Shown in pieces: positions 18,658 to 26,451 of a stretch of 64,000 nucleotides of DNA (the stretch's first letter is position 1; each line of letters begins with the position of its first letter). The notes beneath the pieces are model-generated. The model had not been told where the DNA came from, searched no databases, and worked only from the letters and a program-made list of their open reading frames with translations. This stretch comes from an uncultured Pirellulaceae bacterium (GTDB lineage Bacteria; Planctomycetota; Planctomycetia; Pirellulales; Pirellulaceae): the NCBI GenBank assembly GCA_937944405.1, contig CALDYR010000016.1, forward strand, positions 29,307 to 93,306, in the 5' to 3' direction. The translations under genes and the position numbers were made by a program.

Positions 18658-18790
18658 GGGAACTTTGCGGCTACAAGCACGCTCAAAGCTTGCTTTTCTC
18701 GGTGAAGGTAGTCGGGGGATGCAACCGTAGTCCCGTTAACACAGCCAGCGCCAATTGTGGCCAATCTCGCTACGATCGCAATGCGTGCCA
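18658..18790 (+). repeat. Dispersed structured repeat, copy 1
   Basis: About 130 bp that align with 63065-63195 (copy 2), and over the first 40 bp with 34645-34690. The head forms a hairpin: CTTTG-C-GGC pairs with GCT-CAAAG. The next block reads GTCCCGTTAACACAGCCAGC, against GTCAACACTGCCAGC in copy 2. It ends before a strong terminator at 18837. It could be a small RNA, a MITE-like element or a decayed gene. Confidence 0.55.
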
Positions 18791-18836
18791 CCGGAATCCG
18801 GGAAACGCCTTGTCGGCACTCTCTAGTGCGATAAAG

Positions 18837-18860
18837 AAACGGCTTCCGGGCCGTTTTTTT
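18837..18860 (+). terminator. Rho-independent terminator
   Basis: AAACGGC (18837-18843) pairs with GCCGTTT (18850-18856) around TTCCGG, followed by T residues to 18860. It closes the transcript of the small basic protein and the repeat element, ahead of trmB. Confidence 0.8.
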
Positions 18861-18959
18861 ATTGTATCATTTTTGGAGCAGGGACCGGTGTTTGTGGTCG
18901 CTGATCGATCGCATGATAGGCTGGAAGCCTAACGTATTGACCTCATTTTAAAAGATGCC

Positions 18960-19601
18960 ATGGGCCGCCGTTCATTACCGAAAAAAGATCCTGCGATCAA
19001 CTACGACCCGTTCATCGGGGAAGTCGATGATTTGGTTGCTCCGTTTTGCCCGCAAAGCCTGTTTTCGCAAACCGCTGATTTAGAAATCGAAGTCGGTAGC
19101 GGCAAAGGGCATTTTGTGTTGACCGAATCTGGCAACCGGCCCGATCGAAACTACCTTGGCAATGAGATCGCAAAAAAGTATTGCCAGTTCGCGGCCTATC
19201 GATTGGCCAAGAACGAACGGGCCAACGGGTATATGCTGCGTGGTGATGGGCTGAAGTTGTTCCGTGATTTTTTGCCCGACCAATGTGCGGTCGCGGTCCA
19301 CGTTTACTTCCCCGACCCTTGGTGGAAAGATCGTCATCGTGTCCGGCGCGTCATGCAACCCTCCTTTATCGCAGATATTGAACGGGTGCTGGTGCCCGGC
19401 GGGATCTTTCATTTCTGGACCGACGTGGAAGAGTATTTCGAAGAGACGGTCGGGTTAATGGCGGAACATAGCGCGCTGACCGGCCCCCATCAGGTGGAGG
19501 AAAGCCCTGCCGATCATGACATGGACTATCGTACGCATTTCGAACGTCGTATGCGGCTCAACGAGCACGATGTGTTTCGCAGCCAATTCCACAAACCGTA
19601 G
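18960..19601 (+). CDS. trmB: tRNA (guanine-N7-)-methyltransferase
   Basis: A 213-residue TrmB, which makes m7G46 in the variable loop of tRNAs. Visible features are the SAM motif LEIEVGSGKGHFV (residues 40-52), NYLGNEIAKKY, and the family signature VHVYFPDPWWKDRHRVRR, whose aspartate and arginines bind the target guanosine, then FHFWTDVEEYFE. Length is normal and no key residue is missing. The ATG follows AAAAGATGCC, a weak ribosome site. The gene is preceded and followed by terminators, so it is monocistronic. Confidence 0.95.
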   Translation: MGRRSLPKKDPAINYDPFIGEVDDLVAPFCPQSLFSQTADLEIEVGSGKGHFVLTESGNRPDRNYLGNEIAKKYCQFAAYRLAKNERANGYMLRGDGLKLFRDFLPDQCAVAVHVYFPDPWWKDRHRVRRVMQPSFIADIERVLVPGGIFHFWTDVEEYFEETVGLMAEHSALTGPHQVEESPADHDMDYRTHFERRMRLNEHDVFRSQFHKP

Positions 19602-19699
19602 CGTCCGGTTGCTATACGGTGATCAAGCGTGGAGATCCATCCAATTTGGCTTGGTGGCGAGCAAACGGCTTAACCGGCAGGAGAATCAACCGGTACGAA

Positions 19700-19730
19700 A
19701 AAAGGTAGCTCGTGTGGAGAGCTACCTTTT
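19700..19730. terminator. Bidirectional terminator between trmB and rpsT
   Basis: A perfect 12-bp stem, AAAAGGTAGCTC (19700-19711) with GAGCTACCTTTT (19719-19730), around a 7-base loop. It has an A run on one side and a T run on the other, and it lies between convergent genes. It can stop transcription from both directions. Confidence 0.9.
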
Positions 19731-19846
19731 GGTTTGCGTTGCCACAAAATTCTATCGCTTCAGGACTTTGTGGCTTTTAAATTGTGACGTTTGATCGTGT
19801 TGATGGGGGGCAAGTGAAACCCTCATCCGCCGTTTAATCAATCGTT

Positions 19847-20119
19847 TTAGGCACTGGCTTTTGCTTTTTTGATCGCAGCTTGTAAACGTGATTTACCCCG
19901 TGCGGCTTTATTTTTGTGGATAATGCCTTTGGCTCCAGCACGGTCTAGTTTCCGAGACGCGTCAGGGTACTCTTTTTCTGCTTTTTCGATGTCTCCGGCT
20001 GCGACGGCCGACAGAACGGATTTGATCTGCGTTTTCATGGCCGATTTGGTGGCTTTGTTACGCTCTTGGCGGACGGCGTTTTGGCGAAGTCGCTTACTGG
20101 CACTGCGTGTATTTGGCAT
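19847..20119 (-). CDS. rpsT: 30S ribosomal protein S20
   Basis: A 90-residue, very basic three-helix protein. MPNTRSASKRLRQNAVRQER matches the N-terminal 16S rRNA-binding helix of bS20. IIHKNKAARGKSRLQAAIKK is the C-terminal signature. Length is normal. It is monocistronic, convergent with trmB through a shared terminator, and divergent from hemD. Confidence 0.97.
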   Translation of the reverse strand: MPNTRSASKRLRQNAVRQERNKATKSAMKTQIKSVLSAVAAGDIEKAEKEYPDASRKLDRAGAKGIIHKNKAARGKSRLQAAIKKAKASA

Positions 20120-20287
20120 AATTGTTCAGTAATATCTTTAGTTTGTTCTATTGGTAATTTTTAGACCCGATAATATCTCAATAACGCTCGATTTTGTCCA
20201 CCGCTATTTTCGGCATTTTACTGGAGGATGTCCCCTCCAAAGCTAATGAAATCGCGCGAAAATTCGTTTTCATCAAAAAACTGGCCC

Positions 20288-21085
20288 ATGACCGCTTCTC
20301 AGCAACCATCCCACCACGCTTCCACCTTGGCAGGGCGGAATGTGCTTGTCACCCGCGCCGCCCATCAAACTGCGGCTTTGGCGGCGGAAATCGTTCAACG
20401 TGGCGGAAAAGTTGCTTTTCAGCCTGCGATCGAAATTGTGGGGCCTGAAAGTTGGACGATGATCGATAGCTTGATTAGGAATCTGGCGGAGTACGGTCGT
20501 TTGGTGTTCGTTAGTTCCAACGCGGTAAAGTTCTTTTTTGAACGCCTGATCCGGGGACAGCAATTGAAAACATTGCAACAATTGGCCCCCGAGGTTGTCG
20601 CGATCGGGAAGGGCACACAATCAGTGATCGAAGCCTATGGTGTGTGCGTGTCGCGCGTCCCCAAAAATTCCAACAGCCAATCCTTAGCCGAAGTTTTGGT
20701 CGAAAATCCAACCCCATCCAACACCGCGATCTTCCGCGCTGATCGTGGCAGCACCGTATTGAGCGATCGTTTGGCAGAGGCCAAAGTTGATTTCGAAGAG
20801 ATCGTGATGTATCGCAGCCAAGACGTTCTCCAGCCCGATCCAGCGGTAGCCACCGCAATGGCTGAAGGTCAAATTGATTGGACAACGATCACCAGCTCCG
20901 CGATCGCGAATTCAGTGGCTAACTTATTCGGTGCCGCACTGGGGCGATCGAAGATTGCGACCATCAGTCCCACCACTACCAGTGCGGTCGAACGTTTGGG
21001 GTTTTCGGTGGCCGCCGAAGCGCGGCGATACGATCTTGACGGAATGATCGCAGCAATAGAACAGCACGAAGCAGACCGTCAATGA
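20288..21085 (+). CDS. hemD: Uroporphyrinogen-III synthase
   Basis: HemD cyclises hydroxymethylbilane to uroporphyrinogen III, the branch point of haem and cobalamin synthesis. The protein shows the two-domain layout: GRNVLVTRAAHQTAALAAEI at the start, then LVFVSSNAVKFFFERL, ATISPTTTSAVERLGFSVAA near the end. The last is the family's most conserved block (I-G-T-T-A-L-G). ATG 20288 gives about 265 residues. An ATG at 20228 is also in frame, but GGAGG sits directly against it, with no spacing, so it is unlikely to be used. The stop overlaps the cmoB start (ATGA, 21082-21085), so the two are translationally coupled. The other hem genes are not in the window. Confidence 0.85.
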   Translation: MTASQQPSHHASTLAGRNVLVTRAAHQTAALAAEIVQRGGKVAFQPAIEIVGPESWTMIDSLIRNLAEYGRLVFVSSNAVKFFFERLIRGQQLKTLQQLAPEVVAIGKGTQSVIEAYGVCVSRVPKNSNSQSLAEVLVENPTPSNTAIFRADRGSTVLSDRLAEAKVDFEEIVMYRSQDVLQPDPAVATAMAEGQIDWTTITSSAIANSVANLFGAALGRSKIATISPTTTSAVERLGFSVAAEARRYDLDGMIAAIEQHEADRQ

Positions 21086-22086
21086 ATTACGCACCGTTTA
21101 ACGACATTGGGTTGTTCTTGGATCAGATCAGCGCGGACTGCCCTGCCCTAAAACGCTGGTCACCGAATCTACGTGAAACCTATGATCGACGATTGGTTTA
21201 CAATAACGACGGCCTGCTGATGTCTTGGAAAGAGTTGCTGGGACGTCTGCCGTTGCCATCCGATCGTGCGTCTATTGATTGCGTTTTCCACGCCGGCGGC
21301 AATGTGGTCAGCGTCACGGGCAAACCGTCGTTGGATGTTGCTGGATTGCGAACGAGTCTGCTGGAACTCAACCCCTGGCGGGTCGGCCCCTATCATTTTT
21401 TCGGCGTGGACATCGATTCCGAATGGCGGTCTTTTAAAAAGTGGGACCGGATTACACGGTCGGTTTATTTTGACGGGGCAAAGGTTTTAGATGTCGGCTG
21501 CAACAATGGCTACTTTGGTTTTAAGGCCCTCGCGGAAGGCGCGCGGTGGGTGATGGGGGTCGAACCATTTTTGCTTTACAACCTTCAATTCGAACTCTTT
21601 CGTCGTTGGCGTGATGATCCTACGCAGATCGGTGTGATGCCGATTTCTGCCGCTGAGATTCCCGCCGGGTTAAAGGTGTTTGATGTGGCGCTTTCGATGG
21701 GAGTGCTTTACCATCGCAGCGATCCGATTGGCCACCTCCAGACGCTCCACGGCAGCCTCCGCAAACGCGGGCAATTGGTGTTGGAAACGATGGCGATTGA
21801 TTCCCCGGACGCCGATGTGATCGTGCCTCCAGGGAAATTCGCGAAGATGCGGGGGGTATGGTTCATGCCGACGATCGGGATGCTGAAACGTTGGCTAGAT
21901 CGCACAGGGTTCGCGGACGTCATGGTCATTGATGTTTCGGTGACCGACGAAAATGAGCAACGCCGCACCGATTTTATGCCGTTTGAGTCTTTGAGGGATT
22001 TTCTTGATCCGGCGGACCCCAATCGCACGGTCGAAGGACACCCGCGACCGGTCAGAGTGGCGTTGTCTGCGGTGCGGGCCAATTGA
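21082..22086 (+). CDS. cmoB: tRNA U34 carboxymethyltransferase
   Basis: A 334-residue CmoB, which transfers a carboxymethyl group from carboxy-SAM to 5-hydroxyuridine at the tRNA wobble position. Diagnostic stretches are LNPWRVGPYHFFGVDIDSEW, KWDRI, and the SAM motif KVLDVGCNNGYFGFKAL (about residues 133-150), followed by VMGVEPFLLYNLQFE and MGVLYHRSDP. Length is normal (E. coli 323). CmoA, which makes carboxy-SAM, is not in the window. The start overlaps the hemD stop by 4 bp. This pairing has no obvious metabolic reason. Confidence 0.93.
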   Translation: MNYAPFNDIGLFLDQISADCPALKRWSPNLRETYDRRLVYNNDGLLMSWKELLGRLPLPSDRASIDCVFHAGGNVVSVTGKPSLDVAGLRTSLLELNPWRVGPYHFFGVDIDSEWRSFKKWDRITRSVYFDGAKVLDVGCNNGYFGFKALAEGARWVMGVEPFLLYNLQFELFRRWRDDPTQIGVMPISAAEIPAGLKVFDVALSMGVLYHRSDPIGHLQTLHGSLRKRGQLVLETMAIDSPDADVIVPPGKFAKMRGVWFMPTIGMLKRWLDRTGFADVMVIDVSVTDENEQRRTDFMPFESLRDFLDPADPNRTVEGHPRPVRVALSAVRAN

Positions 22087-22351
22087 AAACCGGAACTTTC
22101 TGGGGGCTGACGTGTTAAGTATCCCGGCGGGACAGTAATCGCCGGCCCCGTTACAGGTACGCCAATACGCCGGTTGGGCAGCCGGCGCCGGCGACGAAGT
22201 CTCCAGCATTGCCGTTTCGCGTGAATAAGTCGGGCGATCGAGTAAAATTAAAGGCGGTTCAAAGAGCCGGTCGATTTTACGGTTAAAAGGGATCTTCCTC
22301 GTAATCGCAATTATCCCCAGTCGGCGTTATTCAATCTACAGGAAGCTGAAC

Positions 22352-24223
22352 ATGCGACTTCGATCAAATTTCCTAGCACTTCGGTGCGGCGTTTCGACGC
22401 CCGTTACGATCGTGTCATTGATCGTTCTTCTGATTGTTGGCATCGGCATTTATTCGTGGCTGTCTTCTGCTGAAAAAGGACCATCCTTTGATCCCATCAC
22501 CGCCAGCGTAATCCAAGGTGAATTCGTCTCCAAAGTCCTTGATCAAGGTGAGATCGAAAGCAGCGATAACATTGAAATTCGCTGCGAAGTTAAAGCACGA
22601 AACGGCCAGATCTCTGTGCTTGAAGTGGCACCGGAAGGCATTCAGGTCAATCCCGGTGATTTTTTGGTACAACTCGATTCGGCGTCTTTCGAAAAAGAGC
22701 TTGACGAACAGAACATTGCCATCGCGTCTGCAAAAACGAAAGTCATCCGGGCTGAAACGACTTTAGAGACCGCCAAGGCTTCCAAGCGTGAGTACGAAGA
22801 AGGGGTTTTTGTCGAAGCGTTACAAACGATTGAAAATGAGATCTTCGACGCCGATTCCCAGATCGCAACCGCCAAACAGGAACTGGAACAGTCGATCGCG
22901 GTGATGGAGCACAGCGAAAAACTTCACAGTCGCGGTTTTATCACTCAGCGCCAACTGAACGCCGACGTGTTCGCGGTCGAAAAAGCGAAGATCGCAATCG
23001 AGAAGGCGAAGAATTTACTGGCGTTGTCGATGCAGAAGAAGAAAGTTCTGGTGGAAGTTACCCAAGAAAAAGAGCTGACACAGTTAGAAGCCGAGATTCG
23101 TGCGGCGTTGGTCGATCTAGAAAGTGAGCAACGATCGTTCGAAGTAGAGCGACAAAAGCTGGCCGATATTCAAGAGGCGATCGCCAAATGCCGCATCGTG
23201 GCACCACCCGGAGTTAACGGTCAGTTGGTATACGCCAAAGAATCACGTGGCCGCGGCGAAGAATGGATACTGGAAGAGGGGGCTAGTGTGCGGGAAAACC
23301 AAGTGCTCGCGCGTGTCCCCGATCCCAAAAAAATGCAAGTCAAAGCGCTGATCAACGAACAGAGTATTACTCAAATCGAACCCAACATGCCGGCGATCGT
23401 GAGGGTCGACGCGCTCAATGATATCCGTCTGCAAGGCATCGTCGTGAAGGTTAACCAGTACGCCGAATCCAAGGGCTGGTTCGGATCAAACGTCCGTAAG
23501 TACGCCGTTTTAATTCGTATTTTGGACCCGCCGTTGACGCTTAAACCAGGGATGAATGCATCGGTGTCGATTCAGTCGCGGTTTCAAAAAGAAGCACTCT
23601 TGGCACCGCTGCAAGCCGTTTACAGTGTGCAAGACCGAAGCTTTTGTCTGGTGAAAACGGGGGACCGATATGAAACACGCGAAGTCCTGATCGATGGAGA
23701 TAACTCGAAAATGGTCCTGTTTAAAGACGGCGTCAATGTTGGCGACCAATTAGTGATGAACCCCGGTGCGTTCAAAGAACATATGGAACTTCCTGAAGTG
23801 CTGGCCGACCGAAGTATTGAACTGCCGGACAACGTGACCTTGGTCAAAACCGCCGCTAACGGCAGTTCCCAACGGTCCGATGATGAGCCATCGCAATCCG
23901 ATCGCGCGGTTGATAAATCCGGTCGATCCGGTCGATCCGGTCGCCGGTCGTCCGGCGGAATGGTCGACGGGATGATGTCGAAGTATGACTCCAATCGCGA
24001 TGGCACGATTGACGCGACAGAGATGGCTGATTTAACCGGCCGATCCAAGACGATTGTCTCCGGTGCTGATGCGAATTCTGATGAGATGGTTACCAAAGCG
24101 GAACTGATGATCGCAGCAAACAAGCTGATGTCGCGGCGCGGCGGTGGACCGCCGTCCGATGGAGGCAAACGAGGCAGACCCGCGCCCGCCGTCGATGGGG
24201 ATTCGTCCGGGAGCCAGCCTTGA
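22352..24223 (+). CDS. MacA/HlyD-like efflux adaptor with C-terminal EF-hands
   Basis: A 623-residue periplasmic adaptor (membrane fusion protein). It has an N-terminal membrane anchor (VTIVSLIVLLIVGIGIYSWL), a lipoyl/barrel-sandwich half (GEIESSDNIEIRCEV), a long alpha-helical hairpin rich in Glu/Lys/Gln (about residues 110-290), then beta-barrel segments (NMPAIVRVDALNDIRLQGIV). An Arg/Ser-rich linker with RSGRSGR follows (a ggtcgatcc DNA triplication). Unusually, the C-terminus holds two EF-hand calcium loops, DSNRDGTIDATE and DANSDEMVTKAE, then a Pro/Gly tail. It overlaps the ATPase gene and forms a MacAB-like operon with it and the permease. The substrate is unknown. Confidence 0.8.
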   Translation: MRLRSNFLALRCGVSTPVTIVSLIVLLIVGIGIYSWLSSAEKGPSFDPITASVIQGEFVSKVLDQGEIESSDNIEIRCEVKARNGQISVLEVAPEGIQVNPGDFLVQLDSASFEKELDEQNIAIASAKTKVIRAETTLETAKASKREYEEGVFVEALQTIENEIFDADSQIATAKQELEQSIAVMEHSEKLHSRGFITQRQLNADVFAVEKAKIAIEKAKNLLALSMQKKKVLVEVTQEKELTQLEAEIRAALVDLESEQRSFEVERQKLADIQEAIAKCRIVAPPGVNGQLVYAKESRGRGEEWILEEGASVRENQVLARVPDPKKMQVKALINEQSITQIEPNMPAIVRVDALNDIRLQGIVVKVNQYAESKGWFGSNVRKYAVLIRILDPPLTLKPGMNASVSIQSRFQKEALLAPLQAVYSVQDRSFCLVKTGDRYETREVLIDGDNSKMVLFKDGVNVGDQLVMNPGAFKEHMELPEVLADRSIELPDNVTLVKTAANGSSQRSDDEPSQSDRAVDKSGRSGRSGRRSSGGMVDGMMSKYDSNRDGTIDATEMADLTGRSKTIVSGADANSDEMVTKAELMIAANKLMSRRGGGPPSDGGKRGRPAPAVDGDSSGSQP

Positions 24224-24981
24224 ACGAGCCAATTAAAATGGCGGCCAGTCTGCGCGATCTGCAAAAACATTACGTGTTAAAGAGTGAAACCGTCAAAGCG
24301 CTCCGGGGTATTTCCTTCGACGTTCCCGAAGGTGATTACGTGGCGATTATGGGACCGTCGGGGTCGGGGAAAAGTACGCTGCTGAATTTGCTGGGGTGTC
24401 TCGATCGCCCTACCCTTGGCAGCTACTTCTTGGGGGACGCCGACGTGGCCCAGATGTCCGACGATGAATTGTCCGAAGTACGTGCTTCGAAATTGGGGTT
24501 CGTATTTCAGTCGTATAATTTGATTCCCCAGTTAAGCGTCGTAGAAAACATCGAAGTGCCGCTTTATTACATGGGGCAGCTAAACGCCGAATCCCGAGCC
24601 CGTAGTACTGGACTGGCGACCATGGTTGGGTTGGGCGGACGGTTAGGCCACCGGCCGGCGCAATTATCCGGTGGGCAGCAACAGCGCGTCGCGATCGCGC
24701 GATCGTTGGTCAATGACCCCTATTTTATCTTGGCCGACGAAGCGACTGGGAACTTAGATTCGGTAACCACCGAAGAAATTTTAGCGCTGTTCCAAAGGCT
24801 GAATGATGAGGGCCGCACCATCATTATGGTGACCCATGAAGATGAGGTCAGTCAACATGCCAAACGAGTGATCTGGTTGAAGGACGGTGAAGTTCAATCA
24901 GACCAACCGGTGGAAAACCGAGATGTCTTCACCGCCAAACGCATTCAAGAAATTTCGAACAATGCTGAAGTGAGAACTTAG
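24220..24981 (+). CDS. MacB/LolD-type ABC transporter ATPase
   Basis: A 253-residue ABC ATPase with every motif: Walker A GPSGSGKSTLL, Q-loop FVFQSYNLIPQLSV, signature LSGGQQQRVAIARS, Walker B YFILADEATGNLDS and switch histidine MVTHEDEV. This sequence type belongs to the MacB/LolD/FtsE-like subfamily that drives extrusion by mechanotransmission rather than classical transport. TTG 24220, with GGGAG seven bases upstream, overlaps the stop of the adaptor gene (TTGA). ATG 24238 is an alternative start. The permease gene follows 93 bp later. Confidence 0.9.
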   Translation: MNEPIKMAASLRDLQKHYVLKSETVKALRGISFDVPEGDYVAIMGPSGSGKSTLLNLLGCLDRPTLGSYFLGDADVAQMSDDELSEVRASKLGFVFQSYNLIPQLSVVENIEVPLYYMGQLNAESRARSTGLATMVGLGGRLGHRPAQLSGGQQQRVAIARSLVNDPYFILADEATGNLDSVTTEEILALFQRLNDEGRTIIMVTHEDEVSQHAKRVIWLKDGEVQSDQPVENRDVFTAKRIQEISNNAEVRT

Positions 24982-24997
24982 ATTGAATTAGATTGAA
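24978..24997. repeat. 10-bp tandem duplication at a stop codon
   Basis: TTAGATTGAA occurs twice in direct succession (24978-24987, 24988-24997). The first copy contains the TAG stop of the ATPase gene. Confidence 0.7.
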
Positions 24998-25074
24998 CGA
25001 AACCTTTCGGGAGTTTCCAAATGCCTTTCATCGACCTGTCGCGGTAGAACGCTTCGGGAGAAATTAAGTCCGCA

Positions 25075-26418
25075 ATGACAAGATTATTTCGAACCTTCAA
25101 ACTGGGGCTCAAAAGTCTGCTGTTACACCCGATGCGTTCGGCGCTGACGGTGCTGGGGATTTTTATCGGCGTTGCCAGTGTGATTTGGTTGTTGGCGATC
25201 GGGGAAGGCATCAGTCGCGAAGCCCAACGCCAAATCGAGGATCTAGGAGCGGAAAACATTATCGTCCGTTCGGTCAAACCGCCCGATGGAGCCTCCGGCG
25301 TCGGCGGAACGGTCGACGATTTCGGCGTAAAGCGATCCGAAGCGGAGATGATTTTGGCGACCGTTCCGACGATTGAACACGTTGTTCCGATTCGGGAACT
25401 GCAACAGAATTTTATCTACAACGGAAATCCAAACGCAAAACCGGTGGACGGTCGTTTGGTGGGATGCACGCCCGAATACGCCGCGATCAATCGATTAGAG
25501 GTCGCACGTGGGCACTTCATCACGCACCGCGAAGTCGATGCCGAACGTTCGGTCTGTGTCATTTCGGCGGTGTTGGCGGATCGCCTGTTTCCGTCCGAAG
25601 ATCCGATCAATAAACAAATGTATTTGCCCGAAAAATTAGAGTATTTCAGCATCGTGGGGGTACTGAAAAAGCGCAACGCAACGGCGGCCATCGGTGGGTC
25701 GTTGTCGGCCCAAGATTTTTCATTAGACGTTTACATTCCCATCAGCACCATGTTTCAGCGCATGGGAGATCGCGAAATCAAACGCACCGGCGCTTCGTTT
25801 TCGATCAGCAGTTTCGAACTGTCGCAGATCACCATCCAAGTCAGCAACGTCCAAGACGTGCCCCGCACCGCCGAACTGATCGAATCTACTTTGATGGATG
25901 GCAACCGGGACCGTCAGGATATCGCCGTCGTGGTGCCCTATGAGTTGCTTGAACAGGCTAAAACGACGCGGTTGATGTTTATGATGTTCATGGGATTGAT
26001 CGCGGCGGTTTCTTTGATCGTCGGTGGTATCGGAATTATGAATATCATGTTGGCGACGGTGACCGAACGAACACGCGAAATTGGTATCCGTCGCGCCCTC
26101 GGCGGGAAGCGTTCGGACATTACGCAACAGTTTTTAGTCGAAACGATATCCCTTTCAGTGGTCGGTGGATTGACCGGGGTGTTGGGGGGCCTGCTGTGCC
26201 CGTTGGTGGTCTATTACGCTCGGGAGGGAGTGAAGCAGTGCGCGCCTGATTTTTATGCCAACCTGCCAGAGGTGGCGAAGATCATGAGCCCGGAGATTGT
26301 GCCGGCCTCGATTCCTATCGCGTTTTTTATCTCTGTTGTGGTCGGCGTTATCTTTGGGATTTATCCGGCCATCCGCGCCGCTAAAATGGATCCGATCGAC
26401 GCGCTGCGGCATGAATAA
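25075..26418 (+). CDS. MacB-like ABC transporter permease
   Basis: A 447-residue MacB-type permease. It has an N-terminal helix (LLLHPMRSALTVLGIFIGVASVIWLLAIGEG), a large periplasmic MacB_PCD domain (about residues 50-300) and three C-terminal helices of the FtsX-like domain, including LIVGGIGIMNIMLATVTERTRE (quoted in part), the coupling motif EIGIRRALGGKR and the final IYPAIRAAKMDPIDALR. No ATPase domain is fused; it is supplied by the preceding gene. Together with the adaptor this makes a tripartite export system for an unknown substrate (peptide, lipoprotein or macrolide-like molecules are known for relatives). Confidence 0.88.
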   Translation: MTRLFRTFKLGLKSLLLHPMRSALTVLGIFIGVASVIWLLAIGEGISREAQRQIEDLGAENIIVRSVKPPDGASGVGGTVDDFGVKRSEAEMILATVPTIEHVVPIRELQQNFIYNGNPNAKPVDGRLVGCTPEYAAINRLEVARGHFITHREVDAERSVCVISAVLADRLFPSEDPINKQMYLPEKLEYFSIVGVLKKRNATAAIGGSLSAQDFSLDVYIPISTMFQRMGDREIKRTGASFSISSFELSQITIQVSNVQDVPRTAELIESTLMDGNRDRQDIAVVVPYELLEQAKTTRLMFMMFMGLIAAVSLIVGGIGIMNIMLATVTERTREIGIRRALGGKRSDITQQFLVETISLSVVGGLTGVLGGLLCPLVVYYAREGVKQCAPDFYANLPEVAKIMSPEIVPASIPIAFFISVVVGVIFGIYPAIRAAKMDPIDALRHE

Positions 26419-26451
26419 CAATCGCTCTTGAGTTCAAAATGAAGAAGGGAT

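Noticed and set aside
23620..24270. 216-codon minus-strand ORF opposite the adaptor gene
   Set aside because: Antisense shadow of the EF-hand/linker region.
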